This document shows positions 10,695 to 22,033 of a stretch of DNA of 64,000 nt, piece by piece. This DNA is from Heterobasidion occidentale (Eukaryota; Basidiomycota; Agaricomycetes; Russulales; Bondarzewiaceae). The notes beneath the pieces were generated by a model that did no database searches, was not told the DNA's origin, and was given only the letters and a program-made list of their open reading frames with translations. Where the stretch lies: assembly GCA_039111635.1 (NCBI GenBank), contig JBCAQO010000005.1, forward strand, positions 1,798,001 to 1,862,000, in the 5' to 3' direction. The stretch's first letter is position 1, and every line of letters starts with the position of its first letter. A program made the position numbers and the translations under genes.

Positions 10695-13600
10695 CTAGTC
10701 TTCGTCCTCCCGCACGCGCCGGATGCGCAGCGGCATCTGGTTCCCCGAGCCCGGGGCGGATTTGACGAACGGTCGGGTGACGACGCTGTGCGACGAAGGG
10801 CGCGCGCGGCGAAGGGGAGCGCGACGACGGCAGACGATGCAGTGGAAAAACATACGACAGAAAAAGTCAGACACGAGCGAGCGAGCGAGCGAGAAAAAGA
10901 ATCAAAGAAAGACGACGCACTTGACGCGTTTCTCGATCACGACGTCCTCGTCCATCGAAAACTCGAGGTCGCGCAGCAGCACATACAAAAACACCTTGAT
11001 CCTGCCGCGAATCGGACCCCGCCCCAAAACAGATAACACAAAACAAAAGATAAGTCGCAGACCAACGCAACGCGGAAGGGGGTGCAGGAACGAAGGGGGG
11101 GAAAGAACGCACTCTGATAACGCGAACTTGTACCCGATGCACGCGCGGTGCCCGTCGAGGAACGTGAGCGTGTGCGCGTACAGGCCCTGGAGCTCGCTCG
11201 CCGCCTTGGGCAGCTCTATCCACCTGTCCGGCCTGGCGCCCGCAATCCATCGCGAGTTCAGCGCCAACGACAACAAAAAGAAAAGAGACCCGACCCCCGT
11301 CAGCGCTCCAAAAAACAAAAGACAGCGCAGAAAAGACACGACGCACCGGAACTCCTTCGCGTCCTCGCCCCACACCTCCTTGCTCCGGTTCACGGCCTGG
11401 ATCGGTATCGTGATAATATCGCCCCGATGCAACCGCACCCCGCGCTCGATCGTCCACTCCTCCCCATCCCCTCGCGCCCGCTCCTCCCCATCCCCATCCC
11501 CCTCCTCCTCGACCTCCTCATCCTCATCGCCTCCGCCCAGCCCCCTCCACCGCCCCGCCCACCTCAAAACCCTCCCTAGCCGCGCGCGCACCCGCCGCGC
11601 CAGCAACGCCGGGACGCCCACCAGCAAAGACACAAGCGCCGCCCCAACGCCCCGCGGCACGCGCACGCGCACGCCGCGCGACACGGGCACGACCGTCTCG
11701 CGCGCCGGGCCGGCATACATGCGCATCGTGCTCCCGACGGGCGCGTGCAGGCGCAGCGCCTCCTTCACGGCGCGGTCGAGCGCGGGGAGGCGCTCGATCG
11801 CGGCGAGCAGCGCCGGGTCCGGGTCGGACTGGGACGCGGACGCGGACAGGGGGTCGAGGAGCGGCGCGGCGCGGGCCCCGCGTGTCGTGGACGGCGGGGG
11901 CGCAGACGACGGGCCGAGCGCCCTCAGCGCGCTCCGGAGCCTGCGCTGCTCGTCGGGGGCGCGCGCGAGCGCGTAGAGCGTCCATGTGAGCGCGGAGGCG
12001 GTCGTCTCGTGCCCCGCGGCGAGGAACGTCGATATTTGCGAGAGGACCTCGGAGAGGGACAGCTGCTGGGCCGGGGTGGACGCCATGTTGGAGCGGACTG
12101 CACGGTGGGGGTCAGCGGCGGAGCGGGCACACGGGAAGGAGACGGGGGGGAGGGAGAAGAATGAGGAAGGGTGGTTGTACGCACTCAGCACGCTCAGGAT
12201 ATCCCGCCCGAGCATCGTCCGATCGCCCTCGATCTGATCTGCCGTCTTCCTGCCAATACCATCGTCGGCGCCCGCATATCCATTCGCCTCGCCCTCGCTC
12301 GTCCCGCCCCGCTTCTCGCCGCTCGAAACCCGCGGCTCGACGCCCCACACCGCCGGCGCCGCCGACGCGGGGGCCGAGGGGGGCGCGAGCGCCGCGAGCT
12401 CCGCCTCCACGAACGCGCGGCGCTCCTGGATAAGCTGGAGCCCGATGCGGCGCATCGTCGCGTGGGCGTCGCGCATCGTCTCGTTGTTCCGGCGCTGTCG
12501 GCGACGACGCGGGATCGGCGAGCGAGGTGCACGCCAAAATGGACCGCGCGTGCGTGGACGAGAATAGGTCGCGCGGGGCGTGCGTGCGTGCGAGGGATCG
12601 GGGGCAAGGGCGGGGAAGGGGCGGGGAGGACGGGCAGCAAAAATAGGAGCACCACCGAAAGAAGAAGAAAAGAAGGAATGGAAGGCGCGGGGTCAGTATA
12701 GGGCGACATCTAGCGGAACGACATTGAACATGGAAGGCCAGACAGGCACCACGAACACGACCCGTCCCAAACAGCCCGCGAGTACACAAAAACGCGCCAG
12801 AGATCGTCCAAAAACCGCCCCGGGACACAACGACGACGCAACGCAACGAGATGATAAAGGCGGCCGCGACTCACGAATCGCCGCAGCAGCGGGAACCACA
12901 CTTGCAGCACGGTCATCACCCTGAACCGGCGCGCGGTCGAGAAGATGACGCCAAAAGCCGCGGCGAGCTCCGAGTCGCCGTCCGAGCCGCCGTCCGCATC
13001 CGAGCCCGCGGCGGTGGTGGTCGCACGGTTGTCGGCGGCGGCGACGAGGCGCTTGGTCGCGCTGGCGAGCGACGCGAAGCGGTAGCCAAAGCCTGCAGTG
13101 CAAGGACTGACGTTAGAGGAGGACAGGGTCACGGGACCGCGACGCACCTGCTTCGCCGATGACGTCGAGCGTCGCGCGACCGAGCCACGACAGGACGTCC
13201 ACCGTCGGCCGCGTCTCGGCCGTCTCCCGCTTCGGCTTCTCGCCGTCCTTCCCTGCGCCGCGATCCGCTCCTCGCCGACGTCTGAGTCCGCGCGTCTCTT
13301 TATTCTTTTCCGCGCATCCATTCATGGGCCCATTTAGGGGTGCGAGTGCGTGCCGCACGGGGTCCAGCGAACGCAGGATCGCGAACGAGTCGACGGAGGA
13401 GCGGGTTTGGACTTTGGCCGCGTGCGGGGATGTCGGAGGCGAGATGGGTGAGGACGGAAAGGAGAGCGAGGGGGGCGGGGAGGAAGGTATAGCTAAGGGG
13501 GACGACGAGGGAGGGGGTGGCGGAGGCGCGTCCTGTGGCAGACCGGGGGAGAGGTGTAGATGTGCCGAGGCGGGGTCGTCGGCGATGTGGAGGAATATGT

Positions 13601-14592
13601 CGCGAAGCTGTGTGTCAGCGTAGACATGGGTGTCGATGTGAATGAAAACCCATGATACGGATGCGGACACAGGCAAGGGGCGTGTGCGGGACCAGGGCGG
13701 CGGAGAGGAATCCAGAGGTCAGGCCATGTGGACAGCGTGGGTGAGTGTGGGAACGATCGGAGGAATTCAGACGACGAGAGAGAAGAGAGAAGCGAACAAA
13801 GGAGACACGGAGAGTGAAAGGGGCCAAGGAGGCACGTCAAAAGGACGGGAAGGGCGACGGCCAGGAGAAGCGAAGGAAACGAGACGGGATGGAAAATACA
13901 GCGATTTGGAGGAATGGGAGGCAGCGGGACGGGCGCGCACCTGCGAGGCTTTGCTCCAGAAAATAGGGACGAGGGTGCGGACGTGAGGCGCGGTGAACGC
14001 TTGGTTCTGTACAGTGCATACGTCATTCAGCCCTCGAGGACGTCTGCAACGGGACGCGCACTCACCAATATCTTGCGCTGTCAGCCGCGCGTGTCCAGCC
14101 CATTTGAGATCCAAACGATGAGCACCCGGCCTTCCCGACACGCAACGTGGGCGCACGCACCTGTCTCCGATGGACGTCGCCCTCGACGGTCAGCAGCCCG
14201 TCCTGGCCCGCGGCCATCGCGGCCAAGCTCTCCCTGACGAACTCGGGCTTCGGAAACTCGTACGCCCTGCCCAGGATCCACGCGAGCGCGGCGGGGTCCG
14301 TGGTGAGCAGGCGCCTGCCGCCGACGAAGCCGCGGTAGACGAAGGTGGAGCCGTGGTGGGCGACCCACTGGGCGATGACATCTGTGTTCTCCTGGTCTGC
14401 GATGGCTGCGAGGTTGCCGAGGAGGAAGGAGGGGGCCCTGGGCCCTGGGAGGAGACGGAGGGGTGAGCGCGCATCGTGGACGAGGAGGGCGAGGAGGGGG
14501 TGGAGGAGGTAGAGGAGGAGGGCGAGGGCGAGGGCGAGGGCGAGGAGGAGAGCGGGTGCCGGGCCGGGGAGGGGGAGGAGAGGGAGGGACAT
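10695..14592 (-). CDS. Cytochrome P450, unusually large
   Basis: Membrane-anchored haem monooxygenase. Ten exons: 14592-14161, 14077-14066 (12 bases), 14006-13941, 13607-13148, 13092-12875, 12494-12185, 12097-11347, 11232-11113, 11001-10921 and 10785-10695. They sum to 847 codons (846 residues) with every phase matching, against about 500-550 usual for the family. An N-terminal hydrophobic anchor rich in Leu/Ala is followed by a proline hinge (LRLLPGPRAPSFLLGNL). The 12-base exon supplies RKIL of the C-helix motif HRRQRKILNQAFTAPHV. The I-helix has FLAAGHETTASALTW (about residue 525), K-helix VKEALRLHAPV, PERF-like PDRWIE, and the haem loop FLDGHRACIGYKFAL (Cys about residue 780). Extra length comes from Pro/Ser-rich and acidic low-complexity insertions. 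The substrate cannot be inferred. Confidence 0.92.
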
Positions 14593-17500
14593 GGGAGGAG
14601 GGCCAGCCGGGGCCTGAAGGGAGGACTCGATATGTACTGTGTGGGACTGAGCAGCAGCAGGGACGCTTGAGATGACGAGGAAGAGGCCAGCTCTGCACCG
14701 TGCCTCAGCCCGTTCCCCCTCTCTCTTACAGTAGAACACCCACTCTCCCGTCCCCGCCAAGCCGCGCCCTCGGTTCCCGACAACACCGACAGATCGATCC
14801 ATCACAGATTGCCCCTTCGGCATAGCCCTCCGTTGCACTCGTCCCTTTCGCCGCTTCCGCTGCACAACTACATACATAGCTTGTGTCCACACCGCACCGT
14901 CCTGCGAACCCGCGCGCGTGAATCGACACCCGCCGCGCCCTTCACTTCCGCGCGCACTCTCGCGTTGGCCTTCCGCTGGGTCCCTGTGCGTCTTGCGTTG
15001 TCCATCAGGGCACGCGCGGGTGCAGATTGGCAGCTGCAGATGCAGATCAGCTCTCTTGGCTCGCTTGGCTATGCGTCTCCAGCCCGATCTTCCCGCACGC
15101 CAGCGAACGCCTCGCGCGCCGGCGCCCCCGTCTCCTCGCGCGCTGCAACTCCAAATCTTCCATCGCCCCCCCTGTCTTCCCCGCCACAGTGGCACGCAGT
15201 ACTCAGCTGTCACGCCCGCGCGCCACATCGGCCATCGGCCCGTCGTCCCCCTGTCAATGCCGTTCCCGGCCAACTCTCCTCCTCTAATTCTAATCGCCGT
15301 CCTGCCCGCCGCGTTCGACCCACTCGCATACGGTGATGATTCGCCCGATATTATCATCATTCACTCAACGCGCGCAACTATCAACGCGGCGATCAAGAAC
15401 GACCGGGCGACGCTCGTACGCCTCTCTGTCCTCCCTTTTCGCCCTCTCGACTCATCCTTGTTCCAAGGCTTCAGCTTGCTTTTTTCGCGACCCGCATAAA
15501 GCTCGGGCATATGCGCTCGACCCCGATCGAAGCTCCAGCTCCAGCGCGTTCTCTATCCCCTGACTCGTCCAGATCTCGTATCTTGCAGGGCTTGCACACT
15601 TATCTCGACCCCACGAACTGATGCCATCGGGACACGTTGTGCCTTTCGGGTCTTCCCTCGGGCATCCCGGTTGCGTCGCGCACAGGACCACGTTCAGACG
15701 CGCGCGCTGGACGTGAACGTTAAACGCTAACCTCATTTTCTTCAGAACCCCTTCGTCAGCCCGCGCCATCGCCCTCACGCGCTCGGCTCGGGAGTGGGTC
15801 GGTCGGTCGAGCCTACACAGACTTTTCCAGACTTGAACGTCTGAGTTTGGCCTCACTTGCCCTGCTCACACGCCCCAGATCCCCCGTGTATGTGTGCGCG
15901 CGACAAGTCGACGACGTCATTATTCGCGCGCGTTGACATCTCGCGTGATGGTCGGACACCTCAAGAGAGAACCATCATCATCATCATCATCATACTACTA
16001 CTACAAGGGATCAGGCTAGCGACATCTGTTCGCCGCATCGAGTCGGGGTGGGGTCAGTCGACAGCCGCGCTGGGCTCTGCTGGGCTGGGTGCCTCGGATC
16101 TGTTTTGCGTCAAAGGCGCGTCAAAGGCTCAAGGCTTTCGCGTTTGTGGCCACGGTGCGCAGGTGTGACACATGTTTGGATCTAGGGCGTGCACGATGCA
16201 GCGGCACGCTTTCTTACGCCGCCGAGGGCTCTGCGCGACACGACTGCGAACGCGAAGATGCAGCAGGGGAATCGAGCGCGTCGACGAAAAGCGTCAGATC
16301 AGGCGAGACGGCGCTGGGCTGTTGGCAGCTGGCACGGCACCCCCCGCCGGGCACTGGGCACGTAGCACTCGTGCATACGTGTACCATCAGGACGTGCGGC
16401 GCTCGCGGCGGTGGCCGCTGTCGCTGTCGCTGTCCGTCCAGAGCGCCAGCGTGTGCCCCAGGAGAGCGCATGCACGGGTGTATAGAGGCGTATAGTCCTG
16501 AATGGCTGCTCCACCCACGGCATATCGTCTTCGACGGCAGCGCGAACGTTCCGACTCGGTCGTTCTGCTCCACAAAGGCTCATCCGTCATAACTCTTCTG
16601 TTACCCCACCTCTGCACCGCCTCTCCCGGCCGGCTTCTTCAAGACGTGATCTCAACAGCGCCCGTTTCTCTCGCCAACAGCTGCCAACAGCCCAACAAGC
16701 TTCCTGGTCGTCGTCGTCAAGTCCGCCGAGGCCGCCCGAAGACGGTGCGTCGTGATGTCACCGCCCCCCGCAGCGGCACGCGCGCGCATCCGCATCGACA
16801 CAAGAGCAGCGACGAACACGATTCGGAGCTTCCGAGCGGTCCGAGCGGCTCGTCGCCACGTCTGCGCTTCCTTCGACCGCAATCGCAGCGCACATGATGT
16901 CTGCGCCTGATGGCCGACCGCACAAGAACGCAGAACGTGGACGCGCATCGCAGGACCTTGGCCCGCCGTTGATCGCGCACCCCGATCGCGCTCTCGTCGT
17001 AGCATGCACCGCCCCGCGCGGATGCTCCACCCATGCGCCTTCGTACAGTCTTCGTACACCAGCGGAAGCTACTAGCCGGCGGCAGCTGCACTTGGCTCCC
17101 CGGCTTCCCCGCTCCGATTCATCGCGCGCGCGCGCGCTGATCGCTCGAAGTGCGCTTATGGAGACTTGTGGGCACTTGGTCGACGGTCGACAAGGCCAAG
17201 GCACTGGGGAAGGGCCCCCCGGCGGCCTGTTTGGCGCGGCGGGAGGGGGGGGCTCGGGGAAGCCCGAGAAAGAAGGACCCGATGCGCGACGTGCAGGCCA
17301 GAAAAGCGTGCGCTAGACGTGCGGGGCTGGGCGTCCTCGCGCGCAGTCGTACCGGGGTCGTTCCCGCTAGCCCGAGGAGGAAACACACAGGACAGGACGC
17401 GACGCGCACCAGTCACGTGTTGGGTTCGCGGTCGCCGAGATCGCCGAGTTGGGTCTGCGGCTTTTCGGCCCCGCGATGGCTCGTGATCGAACCCCCACAG

Positions 17501-19079
17501 TGACCGCCTATGCCTCAGGACAGATGGGATACTAGGTGGACCGCTGGCCACGATAGACACCTTGGACAACAACCACCGAAGGGCCCGAGGGGCTCGTTCA
17601 GATCTGCCCAATGGCCCCTGAGCGCATCGTGCCCGAAAGGCTCGTGCGGAACATATCAGGATGGGCATCGGCCAACAGCGTGCCGCACAAGGACATCGCG
17701 GATGTTTTGAAGGGTGAGCATCCTCTCCGACCCTATACTTGCGCTCGCGACGTCATGCAGACTCACCTCGACCGGCTCGAAGTGTCGTTCAGCCGGCTTC
17801 TGTACCGCAAGTTCGCAACTCGGCACCGGCACTGGCACCGCAAGCACGTCCAGCTTGTTCTCGTGATCCCTCCCTTTGTCTATATCTAGAGAATGCCTGT
17901 CTTGCTCGAGGCTGCACAAATGCGGTCACGGAACCTGGTCTTTCCCGCATGCATATCTGTCGTTGTGTGAAGGCAGGACGGCGTTTGCTGCCCCATGACT
18001 GACATGGGCCAAGTTTTCGAACGTGTGCCACCGGAGTCGGTCTTCCCCCTAGACATAAACGCCGACTCCGTGTCCGGCGAGGCCCTGTGGCGCTGTCGCA
18101 TAATATTCCATCGAGAACTGCGAAGTCTTATCCGCTCTGACATATAGGACATATGACCACCGCGGGCACTGGTCTGACCTTTGTTCAGCGAATTTTGATC
18201 ACTCGATTTCACTCCAATGTCGCACAGCATGTCGAAGCTCGTGGTGAACTCTCAATGGCGATAGACCTCATCTGGGGTCATGGGTCGTTGCTTGCATAAC
18301 CCCAAGGTCAGGCATCGAGGCCCCTTTCGGGTCAAGTTCGTTGCATCAGGAAGGGACCTTTGATAGGATACGGCCGGGTCCTGATCTACAGCGGTTTGCA
18401 GACGAGTCGAGTTTCTTTTCGCTTGCTTCCTACAAACGACGATCGTGACCGGTCAACACTCGTACAAACCGGAGCTTGGGACGATTGTCGAGAAAAGGCG
18501 GCCAAAGGAGGTGCGTTCGTTCCTTGTTTCTCCCTCTCATGTGAGCAGTGCTCTGTATATTCTGTATGATCTCGATAGAGTCTTCGAGAATGGGATCCCA
18601 TCTATGACACCCTTTTTGACATCGCTAGGCATGAGGTGGGATGGTCCTCTTAGTTTCTCATGTCAGCCTGCTTCAAGTAGATGGCGACCCAAATTCGGGA
18701 GCATCTGTTCTCCCTCCTCGCTGCGCGTGGGGTGATTACGGGACTATACTTCAGGACGTCATTTCGATCCGATTTCTCCGACTCATCAAGATGCCGGATC
18801 TGCAAACATAGTACGGTGCTGTTTCCGCTTTGAATGGAAGACTTGCGCGTGGTCAGATGCGGAGTATGTCGACACGTCTTGATGACCTACAGAGCAATTG
18901 ACGTGTACTTTTCAAGAATAGACTCAGGTTCCTTTGGCCTCAGCAGAGTGCTCGTGTGGAGGAGAACAGCCTACTTATATGAGTAGTCCCCTCACAGTGG
19001 ACTGTCACTCAATCGACCCATTGACGTCCTCGGTGCTCCCGAACTTGTGTACTCTCTTCGAACCTTCCTTGCTTGAAAC
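14593..19079. other. 4.5 kb without a supported gene
   Basis: GC-rich sequence between the two P450 genes. Many long frames are open on both strands because AT-rich stop codons are rare here, but none has a domain, initiator context or intron signals I can defend. A fragment on the plus strand around 17611-17889 looks weakly protein-like but is unrecognised. The last ~100 bases hold the promoter of the P450 at 19080; a TTATATGAG element lies near 18975. Confidence 0.4.
15974..16004. repeat. Trinucleotide microsatellite (ATC)n then (ACT)n
   Basis: An ATC run of about 20 bases followed directly by an ACT run of about 11 bases. Confidence 0.85.
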
Positions 19080-21264
19080 ATGCTTGAGATGGTCGAGTTT
19101 CCAATTCTGCTTGTGCCGCTCACCTGTCTCTGTGTATACTTATACATCTTTTATAATTCTCGCCTCTCGATCCCGCCTGGTCCAAAGCCCCTGCCTCTTC
19201 TCGGAAACATCCTCTCTATACCATCGCACAGACCATGGGAGACATATGCCTCATGGGCTCACAAGTATAAGAGTGAGTAATTACCCTTCCTCTGATTGTT
19301 TCTACTGGACGCACTGACATCGTATCCCATCAATGTGCGTGCATAGCCGACGTAGTGTCTGTTCAGATACTCGGCCACCTGACCCTTGTCGTCAACACTA
19401 TCGAGGCGGCCAAAGAAATGTTCGAACGTCGCTCGGGCATTTACTCTGACCGCCCTCGGATACCTATGATATACTTGTGCGTTCAACATCCTTTTCCTGC
19501 ATATATATGCATCTAAACTCTTTTTCAGGATGGAATGGGACTTCAACGTTGCCTTGATGCCCTACTCGGAGAGATGGCGCATGAGGCGCAAGATGCTTCA
19601 CCAATTTCTCCACTCTGAGGCCGCCACGCAGTATCGTCCACTGCAGAAAAAGTGCGCAGTCAAGCTTGTGAAGCTGCTACACGCGAGCCCTGAAAGCTTC
19701 GCGGACCATGTGAAATAGTGAGCACTGCAACGCATTTTGTGGGTATGCCATGATCAAACCTTGATGCTTTTGAATTGGGTATCGACTAGTTTCGCAGGGT
19801 CCATTGTGATGTCAATAGCTTATGCACACGACATAGCTGAGTCGGGTGATCGGTATGTCGATATCGCCGAGAGAGCATTTGAGAAGATGTCAGGCGCTAT
19901 GTTTCCGGGCGCAGCAGTGGTCAACGCGCTTCCGATATGTACGTGATCATCTCTGTCCTCAATCGCACTCTTCTTGAGGACACGAATCGCAGTGAGGCAT
20001 CTTCCGAAATGGTTCCCGGGCGCGGGATTCAAGACCTACGCGGAGGAGTGTGCTATGTTGACACGAGAAATGAGACACGTCCCCTTTGAGGCTGTGAAAC
20101 GGAGCATGGTGAGGCATCATGAATGCATGACTATCTGGTTGATATACCCACACACCTTGTTTTCAGGTTGATGGCACAGCTCGCCCCTCAATGACAGCGA
20201 GCTTGTTGGAGATGCATGAGGCAAAGGGAGGCGATGAAACTGAGGCGGTAGCTATCATGGATGCTGCAGCACTGGCATACGCCGGTAAGTCAATAACACC
20301 GTCTACGCCAAGGGTGATCGTGACAAGTTTTTTGCTCTGTATAGGCGGAACAGAGACGGTTCGTCTTGTAGTTATCACTACTCATATCAACACTGACACC
20401 CATTTTTTCTAGACAGTGTCATCAATCAACTTTGCAATTCTCGCACTCGTCCTGCACCCTGAAGTTCAGCGTCGTGCGCAAGCCGAGATCGACAGCGTTG
20501 TCGGTCGCGAGCGCCTTCCAGATTTTGAAGATCCACTTCCGTACATCGAGGCTCTGTGCCGAGAGGCTTCGCGTTGGGGCGTCGTTACACCTCTAGGTGG
20601 AGTGCGTTCCGCTTATAGAGATGATGTGTACCGAGGCTGGAACATTCCGAAAGGTGTGGCAGACTGAACTACTGATATGCGTCTCGACCTTTCGTGCTGA
20701 CCGTGGCACATCTAGGGACAGTGATATATTTCAACGCATGGTGGGTCGATTGTCGAGCTTCCGCTTAGGAAAAAATCGATGCTGTTACTCCTCCAGGGCT
20801 ATGTTACACGATCCCGTGAAATATCCCGATCCAGATTCGTTCAAGCCGGAGCGGTTCTTCAGAGACGACGGAACCTTGAACGACGACGATGTGCAAGCTG
20901 CATTCGGATTTGGCAGACGGTAAGTACGATTCAAGATGGTGACATGATGGCAGGCAAACTGTTCTTTCCTATTGTCAGGGTGTGCTCAGGACAATACCTC
21001 GCTAGAGCCTCTATCTGGATGATGGTCGCATGCACACTGGCGTTGTTCGACATCGAGCCGGCGAAGGATGAAGCAGGACACGAAATCCCAATCCGCGTTG
21101 ATTATACTAATGGTGCAATCAGGTGAGTGTCTTGCTTTCTCGTATCCGCAAGTTTGTTCAAGCCGACGCGCCGCTGGTCGATATCCTTCAGTCATCCGTT
21201 GCCCTTCAAGTGTCGTATACGTCCTAGGGACAAGAAGGCTAAGGAATTGATTGAGGGGCTCTAA
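19080..21264 (+). CDS. Cytochrome P450 monooxygenase, OrdA/CYP5144-like
   Basis: Twelve exons: 19080-19272, 19347-19476, 19529-19717, 19790-19938, 19993-20108, 20167-20284, 20345-20358 (14 bases), 20413-20653, 20716-20740 (25 bases), 20797-20919, 20979-21122 and 21192-21264. They give 504 residues with all phases consistent. A hydrophobic N-terminal anchor is followed by SIPPGPKPLPLLGNIL. The C-helix shows YSERWRMRRKMLHQFL. The I-helix AGGTETTVSS is assembled from three exons, with the 14-base microexon encoding its core. The K-helix is ALCREASRWGVVTPLG, the PERF region FKPERFF, and the haem motif FGFGRRVCSGQYLA. The fold matches the large basidiomycete expansion related to fungal O-methylsterigmatocystin oxidoreductases. 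Substrate unknown; detoxification or secondary metabolism is likely by family. Confidence 0.93.
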
Positions 21265-22033
21265 GCGATGTATGATGTGCAGATATCGTTGAGAGATATC
21301 TGTGTCGAATTGCCTCGAGGACACACCTCTCCGGACACTCGAGTTGAAAGTGCATAATGAAACCGATTGCTCAAAACGTCCGAAGCTTTGCCTATCATAA
21401 AGATGAGAAGGTTTTGTTCTTGAGATTGTGGATTCCTGTCGCATTGCAGCTAGACGGCATTGGCACATTCGGCTGTTTGGTCGAGCCCTCCATCCTCATC
21501 GGCTGTGGGCGACTTTCGAGACGTGGATAGACACTCACTTCTGGTACATCGTGATTGTCGTGGTCATGCACGTCAAGAGGATCCCACTTGCCTTTGCTGC
21601 AGTCTTTTTTTATACGACTGCGAATCATCGATCAGGACAGATAACTCACGTTCACCTTTTTGAGTATCAAGATAGTTCTTTGTACGACGAATTCAGTGTA
21701 CTGAGAAGTTCAGCTTCGTCAGAGTCATTGGCTGCCATGCGAGTGAAAGACGACGGTACGAAAGATATGAAATCTGTCTTTGACATTCTGGTCTCATCAT
21801 CATTCGCGACTACTTGTCCTGCCGTCATCTTGCCGATACTGTTATCGCGCTCTAGGATGCAGCTCACAATCGGTGACAGCCATCCCTTGCCCTTCTATTT
21901 TCCCATTCAGCCTCGAAGTGAGCACGCTGCAAGGCTAATACTAGCTACAGCGCCTACAAATGCATGATTGAGTGGATTAGACCGAGTTATGATTCTGTTC
22001 CAGAAACAAATGCGAGGATATTGGAATACTAGC
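21265..22033. other. Intergenic between convergent genes
   Basis: Between the P450 (+) and RRP6 (-). A 179-codon plus-strand frame at 21428-21967 has no domain or family resemblance and lies in the 3' flank of both genes; I do not call it a gene. Confidence 0.5.

Noticed and set aside
10723..11976. 417-codon plus-strand frame
   Set aside because: Antisense to P450 exons 7-10; Ser/Arg/Pro composition typical of a shadow frame.
14062..15360. 432-codon minus-strand frame extending upstream of the P450 start
   Set aside because: Only the part from 14592 on is P450; the upstream residues are Arg/Gly-rich without any family signal, and MSLPLLPLPG is a good anchor start.
15974..16004. Short spaced repeats as a CRISPR-like array
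   Set aside because: A plain trinucleotide microsatellite without spacers, in a eukaryotic genome.
10695..21264. P450 pair as a biosynthetic gene cluster
   Set aside because: The two P450s are 4.5 kb apart, on opposite strands, with no synthase, transporter or regulator gene nearby; neighbours are housekeeping genes.
21428..21967. 179-codon plus-strand frame with a hydrophobic stretch
   Set aside because: No homology by eye, no splice or promoter signal, and it lies in the shared 3' flank of two convergent genes.
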